This document shows, in pieces, positions 33,396-44,306 of a DNA stretch of 64,000 bases (position 1 is its first letter; every line of letters starts with the position of its first letter). A model generated the notes under the pieces. It was not told the DNA's origin. It did no database searches and was given only the letters and a program-made list of their open reading frames with translations. The stretch is from the NCBI RefSeq assembly GCF_022539315.1, contig NC_066331.1:10448015-10512014 (forward strand), given 5' to 3'. A program made the position numbers and the translations under genes. Source of the stretch: Serinus canaria. Taxonomy: Eukaryota; Chordata; Aves; Passeriformes; Fringillidae.

Positions 33396-34189
33396 TCACC
33401 TGAAGGGGTGTTCATCCTGTTCCTTGAGAATTTTGTGCTTTAATAAATCAATTTCTTATTTCTTTGTGAGAAATCTGGCTTTTCTTTTCCTTTCTCTAAA
33501 TACCACACATCCTCTCCGAGTGCCAAATTAATTGTATGAGTGTTTAGCATTAAATATGTTAATTGGTTTATGATTTTAAATTAATTAAAGAGTGGTCTTC
33601 TGGGAAATTTAGCATCTCCTGTCAAGCCACTTTGTTGTTTGTAATGAGTCCAAAATCAAAATATCCCATCATTCTTCAGCTTTCTGAGGAGTTAAAACTC
33701 ATTAATTGGATAAATTTCTTTATTTTTAATTTAGCCATAGATTTACTTTCCCCCTCCCCCCCAATAATTGGCTGCAGCTGTTTGGAGCCTTTGTCACCAG
33801 AGCTGAGGATAGATTTGAGTTATTAGTGAGGAATTCTTTGTCCTGCTACCTCTGCCACCTCTTCTTTGTCTGGATGGAGTTTGAGCTGAAGGTTCCCACA
33901 TAAATCCTTAGGATTTTGGCTTTTATCTTTCCCATCTCTTTGTAATCCTGCAGTTCTTTAGTGTAGAACTCCAAACTCTACACACAGTGTGAGCTCCAGT
34001 TGGGGCAGACACACCAATTCTTCTCCAGGCTGGCACTCAGGGACACCTCACTGCCTCAGGCCCCAGAGATGGAAACAGAAGTGAGTTTTGGGGGGAGCAA
34101 ACTTGGGGTCAATGACTTCATTAGCTGGAGCTGGAATTGGAACATTCACCCCCAATGTGCAAATGGAAATGTGGAAACCCCTGAGCCAT
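33396..34189. other. unique-looking AT-rich sequence, no gene seen
   Basis: AATAAA at 33442 and a strongly AT-rich block at 33520-33760 with TTAATTGGTTTATG and AATTAATTAAAGAG. The block is possibly a conserved non-coding element. Confidence 0.35.
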
Positions 34190-34340
34190 TGTCCATTTTG
34201 GGTGCAGCCCCTGGGGGGCTTCATCTGCCTGAAATCTACCTGAAGACCCCTCAATAAACACAACTGCTCTTGATTCCCTTGATTTTGTCTGGCCTCTGCT
34301 CTCGGGTAGTTCGTGGCTCGAAGGGAGTTTCAGTGCAAAC
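34190..34340 (+). mobile_element. LTR R/U5-like fragment
   Basis: CTCAATAAACACAACTGCTC (AATAAA at 34253-34258) followed by TCTGGCCTCTGCTCTCGGGT resembles the R/U5 end of an avian retroviral LTR. The 5' limit and target duplication were not found. Confidence 0.4.
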
Positions 34341-34969
34341 AGCACCAGGAATCTGCCTCTGTGTTGATGCAAATGTTCCTGTCAGCCAGCACTGAGCTGA
34401 ACCACGTTTCTGGAGCACTTTTCAGCTGTTTAGAGTGTGTTTGCACAAGGAAAGGTGCTCAGGGCACACTGGCTGTAAAACCTCCCTGGAACTGGAAGGA
34501 ACACCTGAGGAAGGTGCAATTCAAGCACTTTGGGAGGCTCAGCTCAGCTCCCTCCATCCCCAGCGAGGGAGGAGATGCTCCAGTGCCAGCCCTGCCCTCC
34601 ATGGAGAGGCAAATCAGCAGCCAAGGTCACTCCTTCCTCAGCTTTGCTGCATCCCTGGCCAGGTGCCACCCCAGTGTCCCCAAGTGGTGCTGCTGGACAA
34701 GTGTCCTTGGCCAGAGGGGAAGCACACTTGGCTTCCAACACCTGGGTCTTGCCAGAGGGAATCCAGTGGGAATGAGCTCCAGGGGAGCTCTGGGAGCAGG
34801 GGAAGGAGTAAGGACCAGCTTCACAGGGAGGTGTAACTGCTCTGATTGCACGTGGTGCCCTGCACCACAATTGCCATCCCCTGCAGAGCCCCCAGGCCTG
34901 GATTTGGAGCTGCAGCGCCGTCCTGGGATGCACAGAGTGAGTGGAGCAGCTCAGCCTCTCCCTGCTGTG
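34341..34969. other. unique-looking sequence, no gene seen
   Basis: GC-rich. Open frames run into the tandem repeat at 34970 and are judged incidental. Confidence 0.4.
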
Positions 34970-35128
34970 CTCCCATTTCCACCAGTACAACAAATCACAG
35001 CTCCCATTTCCACCAGTACAACAAATCACAGCCACCCCCATTTCCACCAGTACAACAAATCACAGCTCCCATTTCCACCAGTACAACAAATCACAGCTCC
35101 CATTTCCACCAGTACAAGAAATCACAGC
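34970..35128. repeat. 31-bp tandem repeat
   Basis: Five copies of CTCCCATTTCCACCAGTACA followed by ACAAATCACAG. One junction carries an extra CAC. Confidence 0.95.
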
Positions 35129-35924
35129 CACCCCCCATTTCCCCAGAGCCTGGATAAGCTTCCCCTCTTCATGGCATTCCTGTTTTCTCATGGAGCAATT
35201 TCTCCCCTGTCTTGGCTCCTTTCTGCAGAGGCTGAAGCTGTTCTGATGAAATGAAAATGCTGGATATTGCCAGGGAGGCTCAGGGCTCCTGGATCACCCA
35301 ACCCCCCTGCCAGGAGCTGGGCAGGACACTGGGAGCTGCTGAGGGGCACAGGGTGACACTGAGCACCCAGCCCTGCACTTCACCAGCTCATGGCCATAAA
35401 TCCTGTGCCTCAGCTCTCTGCTTTATTGCCATCAAACATTATGGACTCTGTCCAAGCCCAGGCTGTGGTGTTGGGAATAATCTGTCCAGCAAGCAATAAA
35501 GCAAGGTGCTTTTAAAAAATTTACTCCGTTGCTTCCAAGCCCAGAGAAGCAACCTTTCCTGGAATAATCCTGGGGAAAGGGGCTGGGAAGTGATGAGTCA
35601 GCTCAGGGGCGTGGGGAGGGTTCAGGGCTCTGTGTGTGTCTCCTCTGGTGAGAAGGAAAAAGCAGAATTTCTGTTGCCATAGTTACCTGAACTCTCTCTG
35701 ATCATCAATGGGTTTGTCCTGACACGGCACCACGGTCAGGGATTGATGGCACCCCTGTTTGGTGGAGAGGAGCCTCAGGCAGGGAGTCCAAGGACACTCA
35801 GGAGGCAAAGGCAGGAGCTGAAACGCTGCTGCAGATCTTTGCTGGAGCCTGAGCACAGCCCCGAGCTCCTGCTCTGGCCTGGTGCCCCCTCACCCGTGGC
35901 TTTTCCTGCTCCCAGTGCCCCCCC
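35129..35924. other. unique-looking sequence, no gene seen
   Basis: GCAATAAAGCAAGG near 35494 carries AATAAA without an upstream exon or LTR recognised. Confidence 0.4.
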
Positions 35925-36066
35925 AGCCCTGGCAGCGCCCAAGGCCAGGCTGGACAGGGCTGTGGGACACTGGGAGGTGGCCCTGCCCAGGGCAGGGGTG
36001 GCCCTGGATGGGCTTTGAGGTCTCTCCCAACCCAACCCCAAATCCAAACCCTCTGGGATTCTGTGC
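35925..36066 (+). mobile_element. CR1 LINE 3' fragment, sense
   Basis: GCGCCCAAGGCCAGGCTGGA, GATGGGCTTTGAGGTCTCTC and GGGATTCTGTG in CR1 order. Confidence 0.8.
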
Positions 36067-36099
36067 AAATTGAACAAGCCCCACTCATCACCCCTCTCC

Positions 36100-36183
36100 A
36101 GGCTCAGGTCTGTGCCAGGGGGTGGGACAGGACAATCTCCAAGGTCCCTCCCAACCCAAACAATTCCATGGGTTTGTGATTCA
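36100..36183 (+). mobile_element. second CR1 3' end, sense
   Basis: CAATCTCCAAGGTCCCTCCC, AACCCAAACAATTCCATGGG and TTTGTGATTC form another CR1-like 3' end only about 35 bp after the previous one. Confidence 0.6.
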
Positions 36184-37433
36184 CTGAGCTTGGCCCTTCT
36201 CTGATGCTGCAAATGGGTTCCCATTTTCCCATCCCACCTGGGAAATGCTCTGTCCTCCTCCTTCCCAGCAAAGGACAAATCCCTGCCCTGCTCAGGACAG
36301 GGCACAGCCAGCTGAGGGCCTCCAGTGAGGTATTTTTTGGTGAGGTTTTTTTTTTGTTTGTTTGTTTTTTGGTTTTTGTGGGGGTTTTTTTGTGGTTTTG
36401 GTTTTTTTGGTGGTTTTTCTGTTTTTTTTTTTTTTTTTTGAGGTTTTTTTCCTCCCCAAATCCATCTCTGAGCTCCGTCTGGGAAAGTGGCACAGAGCAC
36501 ATCATAAATCACATTTTAAATATTCCTGGCTAAGCCATCTACAGGGGTCAAGGGAAAGGCTAGCAAAGCATTAGCTCTGTCAAGAGCAAATATCACCACC
36601 ACTAAATCATATTTGTCTTGAGGTTTCTAAAAGAAAAAAAAAGAAATAAAAAACCAACCCTATTTTTGTTGTTGTCTCACCTGGACTTTTTACAGCAAAA
36701 CAAGCTAAATTTTGTCATCCAGAAGATAAATTGAGCCCAAAGCCTATTGCAAAGTTCAGCCTGGGAAGGTCTATTTGCCATAAAATTCTGCTCCTTAGTG
36801 GAAGCGGTGAATATTTCCTCTTCCCTCAGATTAATGCATCAGGGTAAAAATCCTCTTTAGCACACACATACACAGGATTTTCTCGCAGATAATATTAATT
36901 CAGGTTTGCAGATTGCCCCCCCACAATTGCAGACTGGCACTGAGGGCACTGAGAGGCCACTGCTGAGCACCTCTGGCATCCACAGAGAGTGAAACTCTGA
37001 AACTCCTCCACAGCTGCACTGGAGACCTGCAGAGAGCTGTGGGAACCCCATGTCCAGGTCTGGGCACAGCCCATTAGGGACTGACAAACCCCAAACAGCC
37101 CTGCCAGAGCTGGGGAGGAGCCAGGCATCCATTTGGGCTCCATTTCCATCCTCTGCTGTCCTCGGGAATGGTGAAATCCAGAGGAGCCTCTGGATTTGGG
37201 GATGGGGGAGTGAGGGCTGGAGGAGCCACACGGGGCTGGAGCAGTGGGGGAATTGGGATGTTCTTCACAATGGTGCCAAAAACATCCAAAGTTCTGCGTG
37301 GACACAGAAATCTCCCTCCTGGCAGGAGCAGCCTGAGGGAGGAGGGAACCTGGGCAAAAGCAGAAAAGTCTGGGAGGAGAAAGCTTTCCCAGAAAAAACA
37401 GTGAATACCATACTAGATATTATAAATGCATTA
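36184..37433. other. unique-looking sequence with a G/T-rich run
   Basis: 36329-36452 is almost wholly T and G (GTTTGTTTGTTTTTT and T18), on the other strand an A/C tract. 36580-36900 is AT-rich. No exon recognised. Confidence 0.4.
36329..36452. repeat. T/G-rich low-complexity run
   Basis: Long T runs spaced by G or GG, with no cytosine for most of the length. Confidence 0.85.
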
Positions 37434-37535
37434 AAATAATACTAAACATATGAATATAATACTAAACATATGAATATAATACTAAACATATGAATATACT
37501 ACTAAACATATGAATACAATACTAAATATTATAAA
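37434..37535. repeat. 20-bp AT-rich tandem repeat
   Basis: Four near-perfect copies of ATAATACTAAACATATGAAT plus a partial fifth. Confidence 0.95.
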
Positions 37536-37870
37536 CAATAATTATAAATATTACAGTATAATCATACTGTAGATACTAATAATACACTGATATACTAATA
37601 TCCTGGGTAATAATTTATATTCATAAAATACTAATTTACTAAATATAAGAATGATTGCTAGTAGAAATGCAAAGTAAATAAAAATAGAATAAAATAATAG
37701 AATCAAATAAAATAAATAAAATAATTTAAAGTAAAAGTAAATTAAAATAAATGGAAATATAAAATATAAATAAATAAAAATAAAGAAATAAAATAAATAA
37801 AATTTAAAATAGAAAATAAATTAAAATGAAATAAAACAAATATAAAATAAAAATAAATAAAATAAGTATA
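37536..37870. repeat. AT-rich low-complexity DNA
   Basis: Imperfect AATAAAATAAAT and TATAAAT repeats over about 330 bp with very few G or C. Confidence 0.85.
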
Positions 37871-37899
37871 AGGACATTTTCTCTTCTCTTTTTCATATG

Positions 37900-38030
37900 A
37901 AGCATTCCAGGGAAGCCTTGGGAAGAGCTGAAGGAGTCAGGGGTGGTGTCAGCAGCAAGGTATTCAATAAATACCTGTTTTTATCCTCCTAACCTTGCCT
38001 AGCCTCTGTTTCAGGTGGCCCCTGGCCCAG
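37900..38030 (+). mobile_element. LTR R/U5-like fragment
   Basis: TATTCAATAAATACCTG (AATAAA at 37966-37971), then CCTAGCCTCTGTTTCAGGTG, resembles an LTR 3' end. Limits are unclear. Confidence 0.35.
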
Positions 38031-38527
38031 GAGCTCCCGTTTGCTCCCCGTGCCAGCACTCCCTGCAAAGGAGCTGATTTAAATAAGAACATCCATCTTG
38101 GAAATTGTGTGTATCAAACAATCCATCAGGGCAGGCTGCAAAGCTCCCCAAATCTGTAATTATGGTGTCACAGCTGATTGTGATGAAAGTGGAGCTGTCA
38201 GGGAGGCATTTGGGAGACAAACACACTGCTCCCAGCAGCTCTCCCCGGAGTGCTCAGAGCTCTGCTGCCATATGGGCCCTGATTAATAGCCCAGCCTATA
38301 TGTAAATATTTAGCTGTTTAGGAAGCAACAGGATCCAATTACCTTTCATCCCATCCCTCTCCTCGTGACAGAGCACACAGCTGAATTTCTGCTTGGCTTG
38401 GTTTTTTCCCTCGGAAAAAGATAAAAAGACAAAAAGTGCCCCGGAGAGTCCCATTGCAGGGCTGGCACTGAAGGCATCCTTCTCTGAGCAAGGTGGCACC
38501 AGCTGGGGCTCAGCTGCACTCTTGGGG
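38031..38527. other. unique-looking sequence, no gene seen
   Basis: No repeat or exon recognised. AT-richer words at 38280-38330. Confidence 0.4.
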
Positions 38528-38745
38528 CATCACATCCTCTGAAAAAATCCCTCCAGCCAGGATTGTCCTCCTGGGGAGCTGAGAGGCCTCAGAGAAAAGG
38601 AAAACAATTCTGATCTCATTGGCTTCTCTTGTGCTGTGCCCATGTGGAATGTGTTTGGGGATTGCTCACCCCCAGGGGATTGTTCCAGTGCATTCTGGGG
38701 TGAGTTGTTTTCACTCTTTGGCTGTGGAGTTCGGCTGTTTGTCTC
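38528..38745 (+). mobile_element. LTR 5' part, sense, truncated
   Basis: GCTGAGAGGCCTCAGAGAAA, CCATGTGGAATGTGTTTGGG and the U3 order match the LTRs at 42793, 47305 and 49660. The copy loses its 3' part about 40 bp before another, antisense LTR starts. Confidence 0.65.
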
Positions 38746-38782
38746 TGCTCCCACACACACCCAGGATGGTTCTGGCAGGCTG

Positions 38783-39110
38783 TGTCTCAAAAGATGAGTC
38801 TGTACTCTGGGTTTTTTGGTCTTCAGAATTGTTTATTGTTTTTTATCTATAAAGTCCCTTCTCTGCCTGACTGGGATCTGACCAGCATGGCAGCCAAAGG
38901 CACTCTGACCACCCCCAAGGCGGGCACATCTTTTATATCAAAAACTACGTATATCATATTTACTTTTTATCCCCAATACCTATCACCCTCGTCACCGGAT
39001 ACACTCTCACCCCAGACCAATCCCCAAGTGCCAACACCACAGCAGAAGATGGATGACAAGAAGAAGAAAGAAGAGGAATGATGCATTTAAAATTAACTTA
39101 CAGAGGATTC
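38783..39110 (-). mobile_element. LTR fragment, antisense
   Basis: Same family as 4497-5042: TTGTTTATTGTTTTTTATCT, CCTTCTCTGCC, a minus-strand TATA (complement of CTTTTATATC at about 38930) and AGAAGATGGATGACAAGAAG. The right end is truncated, with no terminal CCTGTCA. Confidence 0.65.
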
Positions 39111-39629
39111 TTCTACCCCTGACAGTGGCTGTGGAGCACTTTGGGGTCACCTGAGGAGGGACAGAGCTGGACATTGTGGTGCTGCAGGCAGAGCCAGAAG
39201 GAATTCACCTCTGTTCAGCAGCCACCAGGCTCCTGCTTCCTCACATCAAACCCTGCTTGAGCCATGAGTTCCTTTTGTTCCCAGAATGAGCTCAAAAATG
39301 GAGATATTTCAAATAAAATATTTCAAATAAATAATACTTCAAATAAGGAAAAGATGTAGGAATTAGCACATAAAAATCAAAAGGATGAGGAATGTGGGAG
39401 CAGCAGCAAGCAGCCCAAGCTTTTCCCATCGTGCAGGTGTCCATGAGGGAATCCAGGCTCCGTGGGACTCCCAGGCACACAGCTGGGATTATTCCCCTGC
39501 TGCCATTCCAGTGCCATTCCAATCCTTTTCCAGCATTTATTGTCCCTCAGCCCTGCCAGGACCTCTCTGCCCTGGGGGTGCTGGGACAGATGAACAAATT
39601 GGTGACACCAAGGGAGGGTGACGTGGCCA
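39111..39629. other. unique-looking sequence, no gene seen
   Basis: A short AT-rich piece (39295-39350) with three TTTCAAATAA words. Nothing else recognised. Confidence 0.4.
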
Positions 39630-40165
39630 AAGGAGGGACACCAAGGTGGGGAAGGGTCTGGAGGGGCCACACGAGGAGTGGCTGAGGCACCTCCAGAGCT
39701 GGGGACAGCTCAGGACAGGAAGGACATGGAGGGGCTGGAGGGTGTCCAGGGAAGGGAACAGAGCTGGGAAGGGGGCTGGAGCCCCAGGAGAGGCTGAGGG
39801 AGCTGGGAAGGGGCTCAGCCTGGAGAAAAGGGGATCAGGGGGAAATTCTGGCTCTGCACAGCTCCTGCCAGGAGGGGACAGCCCCAGGTCGGGCTGTGCT
39901 CCAGGGAACAGGGACAGGAGCAGAGGGAACGGCCTCAGGCTGGGCCAGGGCAGGCTCAGGGTGGGCACAGCAGGAATTTCCCCATGGAAAGGGAGCTCAG
40001 GCGCTGGAACTGCCCAGGGAGGGTTGGAGTGCCCATCCCTGGGGTGCCCAGGGAATTCCTGGAGGTGGCACTCGGAGCTCTGGGGACGCAGTGGGACAGC
40101 CTGGACTCGATGGGCTGGGAGGGACATGCTGGAATGATCCTGGAATTCCTGGGAGCAGGCAGATG
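39630..40165 (+). mobile_element. CR1-like LINE 3' part, sense, about 530 bp
   Basis: The longest CR1-type copy here: GGTGGGGAAGGGTCTGGAGG, GAACGGCCTCAGGCTGGGCC, CTGCCCAGGGAGGGTTGGAG, TCCCTGGGGTGCCCAGGGAA, CTGGACTCGATGGGCTGGGA. It uses different wording from the other CR1s here, so it belongs to another subfamily. Its apparent open frames lack an RT motif. Confidence 0.75.
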
Positions 40166-41029
40166 ACTCTGGGTGGGAGGGCAGAGCTCTGCTGACCAGG
40201 GAAGGTCAATCCCACCTGGTTTATCCAAGGGGATGCAGGAGTTTTCTCCTAAGAAATTCTCTCTGCGAAAAACGCAATGAATTGGGCAGGATCACACATA
40301 AAGAAACAGTGATGACAAGCAGAAAATTGCAGAGCTTTGGAAAGTTATGGCCAGGCAGAAACCATCCAGCTCAGAAGTCTTTAGGTGACCTAACCCAGCT
40401 GCTGCTAATGTTCCAGCAGTAATGAACAGGAGCCACTTCCTGGCTCCTCTCCTCTGGGATTCTCCGCTGCCACTCGGGCTGGTCCTTGAGTGCCATCGTT
40501 TACAGCAAAGCTGGTGTCTGTTATCACAAACACAGGGACATTATTGCAGAACTCACCCTGCAGCAGGATATGAATCAGAGTTAACCTTAGCAGACACCAA
40601 ATATTTACTTTAGAAAAGGCAAAGATATTATTTCATAAATCAGAAATTGCTCCCCTGGCCCTTGAAGGACACTTCAAGGCAGAGTTGTAATTACAAAGCA
40701 CATCCTGGGGTGAATCCATGGCTGCCCCGGGGCTCTGAGCTCCCAGCTCAGCTCTGCCTGAGGCTCCTGGATGGGAATCCCTGGTTCCACTCACTGCTGT
40801 CCTGCAGTGCCAGGGCACTGGTGCTCACTGAGGGGCTGGGGAATGGAATGACGTGGCTCAGAGGTGTTGCTCAATGAGCTTTGAGCGGCCTCTCTTGTGA
40901 GCTGGGGCTTCCAAATGTGAGACAATCCCCAGATTCCTGCTCCAGACCCTTCCCTGTGCAGTGCTCACAGCAGAGGGGACAGAGAGTGGCTTTGTGTCAT
41001 CACACCTGTGTGCCCAGGGATGCCTTTGG
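40166..41029. other. unique-looking sequence, no gene seen
   Basis: AT-richer at 40570-40700. No repeat or exon pair recognised. Confidence 0.4.
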
Positions 41030-41395
41030 AGGCTGGGCTGGAGCAGAGGCCAGGCAGGGTCACAGAATAAAGCAGGGATTTATTGAAAGGATCTCCTCCA
41101 TGGATCCACCTTGGGCAGCACCAGAGCCCAGCCAGGGCTGCACCCAAGATGACCCAAAATGGCCCCAAAATGCCCGGCCGGGCATGGGGTCTCTCCCTGG
41201 GATCAGCTCTGCTCCATTTCCACCTTGCAGTTCATTGTTCCAGCCCAGCTTTAGCCCAGCCAGTCCCATCCTTGTTTTTCTCTCTCCAGCCCACGGGGTT
41301 TGTGCTCCTGGGCTGAGATTGGGATCATTTGTCCTTGGTGCCCAGCTGGAGCAGGAATTGTTTTGTCTCCCTGCTCTGTGCACAGAGCTCACCAT
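41030..41395 (-). mobile_element. LTR-like element, antisense (family A, copy 3)
   Basis: Nearly collinear with 5815-6180 (CACAGAATAAAGCAGGGATT, CATGGATCCACCTTGGGCAG, CCACGGGGTTTGTGCTCCTG). It lacks the duplicated CCAAAATGG segment of the 5.8-kb copy. It has a minus-strand AATAAA at about 41080. Confidence 0.65.
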
Positions 41396-42120
41396 CACTT
41401 CATATTCCCCCTTGGAATTGCCCATTTGGCACTGCCCCTTGGCACAGCAGCAGTTCTGTCCGGGCATCACTTCCCAGCCATGCAGGAATGGGGATTTAGG
41501 CCCCAAAGCCCAGAGCAGGTTATCCAAAAGCCCAGGTTGGCAAGGTCACCCAAAGCCAGGGTGCACAGCCCTGGGCAGGTGATGCCCCTGAGATGCCCCG
41601 ACACTGCCACCTGCACTGGGCATGGTCACCTCATGAAATCCTCCTCCAGGAGCTCCTGCCAGCCTCTCCTTGTGCTGCTGGGAACATCCCAAGGGAGCCA
41701 GTGATGTTGTCAAGCTGAACTCGTGTCCCTCTGCAGCAGGACCCTCCCCGGGGCTCCCCTGGTGACACAGGACAAGCCACCAAGCAGCCCTGTGTCCCCA
41801 GGAGACATCAACCCTGGAGTCAGGGCTCCCATCCTTTCCGGGTCTGCATTTTAAACCGATTTTCTGCTGCTCTCCACATTTTTCCTGTTGCTTATTATGG
41901 CTGGAAATATTCAGTTCCAGGCTCTGCACGTTCATTCCTCCCTGCCACACTCTCCCCGCTCCTGTGCCCCTGGCCAGAAGATCCCAAGGTACAAATCTTT
42001 TATTTCCCAGGGAATACTCGCTGCTAGGAGCTCATCTTTATTTATCAGCAGTTTTGTCAGCAAGGCTTTAAAAACCCAGCTGATCTCCCTTGCCTGCTCC
42101 CTGCAAATCAAAAGAGCCTG
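41396..42120. other. unique-looking sequence, no gene seen
   Basis: No repeat family recognised. Leads into the CpG-richer block. Confidence 0.4.
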
Positions 42121-42480
42121 CGGGAAATCGGGTAGAACAACCATTAGATTAAATAAAAGCTGCCCCTCCGCCTCCCGTGCTTCCCTAATCCTGCTCGCCC
42201 TGCGCTAATCCACGGGACACGGGGCCGGGGGCTGCAATTACAGCAGCTCCTCCTCTAAGGGATAATTGAGCCTTTTATTGTCCTCATCATTCTCACAGCC
42301 TGCCGAGCGTTCGGGGACACGAGGGTGGGTTTTCCACAGAGCTGGAGCTGCGGTTCCTCCTCCGGCAGGGAGATTCCAGCCGGGGGAGTTCTCAGCCCCT
42401 CCTCGCCTCCAAGGAGCGCACAGCAGCCAGAGCACATCTGGATTGTTGGTGGAGTCGGGAGCCGAGAGGAGCCGGTAAAA
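42121..42480. promoter_or_regulatory. CpG-island-like patch
   Basis: I count about 21 CpG in 360 bp at roughly 57 percent GC, an observed/expected ratio near 0.7, while neighbouring DNA is strongly CpG-depleted. It includes ATTAGATTAAATAAAAGC and GGATAATTGAGCC words. On the + strand GAGGAGCCG|GTAAAA at 42474 could be a weak donor and is followed by an ATG, but no clear first exon is visible. It could be a minor promoter, an enhancer or an unmethylated element. Confidence 0.35.
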
Positions 42481-42792
42481 ATGGCTCAGTGGGAGCCACA
42501 GGAGCTTCGTTTTGGGAGCTCAGCAGCTCTGCTCCCTGCCCTTCCATCTCTCACTGACAGCTCTTTTTCCAGGTGCTGCTGTTTTCCTGTGCTTCTGCAG
42601 TTAAAACCCTCTCTTCCCACGGAGCAGAACCGGACACACTGCTGTCACCGTGCTGTGACAACAGAGCAGAGTGTCCCAAAGCCCCGGGACCTGCGAAGTG
42701 AGGCCCTGGGAAGAGAGAGAGCTCAGTCTCAGAGCCTGCACAGGTGCAAGGACTGCAGTTTTTATTCTGGGCACAAGTTTCCTGTAACCAAG

Positions 42793-43164
42793 TGTCACTG
42801 ACATGTTCTATGAAAAAAAAAAAAAATCTTTTCTTTAGGATTTTTTCCTCTTGAGTTGCTGAGAAGCCTCAGGAACAAAATGCAGACAAGGATTCTCTGC
42901 TGCTGTGGGATGCAGCAGGTGGGTCTGGGATTGGGCTCTGTGGTTGTTTCTCATCAATGGCCAATCCCAGCCCAGCTGCCCAGACTGTCTGGGTCACAGA
43001 CAAACCTTTGTTATTCATTCCTTTTCTGATGAAATCCTCTCTTCGATTCTTTCAGTATAGTTTTAATATAATATATATCATAAAATAATAAATCAGCCTT
43101 CTGAACATGGAGTCAACTTTCTCGTCTCTTCCCTCCTCCTGGGACCCCTGTGAACATTGTCACA
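42793..43164 (+). mobile_element. solo LTR, 372 bp
   Basis: TGTCACTGACATG at the left, ...CATTGTCACA at the right. AATAAA at 43087-43092 follows TATAGTTTTAATATAATATA. The flanks ACCAAG and CCCAAG differ at one of six bases, consistent with a slightly decayed 6-bp duplication. Same family as 32549-32917 and 49660-50051. Confidence 0.8.
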
Positions 43165-44189
43165 CCCAAGCAGCTCTCTGAAACTGCAGCTGCTGTTTGC
43201 ATCCCTCAGAGGCCAAGGTTACACCCACCCCACCCTGGGGAGGGCAGGATTCCCTGGATGGGCAAGTTCCTAAACTCCTCAGCCAGATGGGAGGCAGCCA
43301 GGCCTTACAGCACAGGAATCTGCATGATTCCTGCTGCTTCTAGCACTCAGCTCTCCCTCCTGCCACCTGCTGAGTCCTGATCTCTTGGACATCCTCAGGC
43401 TTCCCTGGATCTAATCCCTGCCCTGTCCTGCAGAGCGTGGGTGGGTCCCTCTGGGATTGTTCCTGAGCCCCCAGTGCTGTAGGGCTGAGAGCACACAGGA
43501 GAGGTGCTGGCACCTGCAGGTGTCCTGGGGCTGCCCAGGGAGGGGCAGTGCCAGCCTGGGGTGCCAGCCCTGCACACAGAGCCACGGGCAGCTCCCTCTC
43601 CTGCCTCAGTGCCCCTGGGGCCTGCTGGGGAACAGGGGCAGAGCCCAGGAGAGAGGCAGAGGTGATGGAGAGCAGCAGAGCTCAGCTCCAGGGACACCTG
43701 AGCTGCCACCAGCTGGGGTGGCACAGTCCTGCTGATGGCCCACACTGAGGAGCCCCCAGCCCCTGTCCCACACTTCCCACTGCTGGGCTGGCACTGCCTC
43801 TCCCAGGGACAAAGCAGAGCTGGATGTGGAGCCAGCCAGGGCCACTGGCCATCCCAGGGAGCCTGGCCTGAGCCCCAGGCACTGCTGCCACTCCCTGGCA
43901 GGCACAGGAGGAGTTTGTGCAAATTTTCCCTTTGGACACAGCTCCCCTCCCCCCCTGTGCCACAGGACCTTTACCCACACTTCCATCCATGGCCCCATCT
44001 TTGTGGAGGAAAAGCTGAAGGGATTGTCCAGATCTGAGCAGTGCCCTGGGCACAGCCTGTGGCCACATCTCCCTGCTGCCAGGGAAGGGTGGGGCTGCCA
44101 GCCTGGCACAGCACCAGCCTGGATTCCGTGGCAGGGGAAGGGACTGTGCCATGGCTCTGACCCCTGAGCTTCCTCCAGCTGCTCTGTGC
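43165..44189. other. unique-looking GC-rich sequence, no gene seen
   Basis: Many overlapping open frames on both strands caused by high GC. None has a supported splice context. Confidence 0.35.
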
Positions 44190-44306
44190 AGATGCCAGCC
44201 CTGCCCTGAGCCCTGGCAGATGCCCCAGCCCTGGCAGATGATGCCCTGAGCCCTGGCAGATGCCCCAGGCCCTGCCCCCAGCCCTGGCAGATGCCCCAGC
44301 CCTGCT
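44190..44306. repeat. GCCCTGGCAGATGCCCCA tandem repeat
   Basis: Four to five imperfect copies of about 18-28 bp. Confidence 0.8.
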
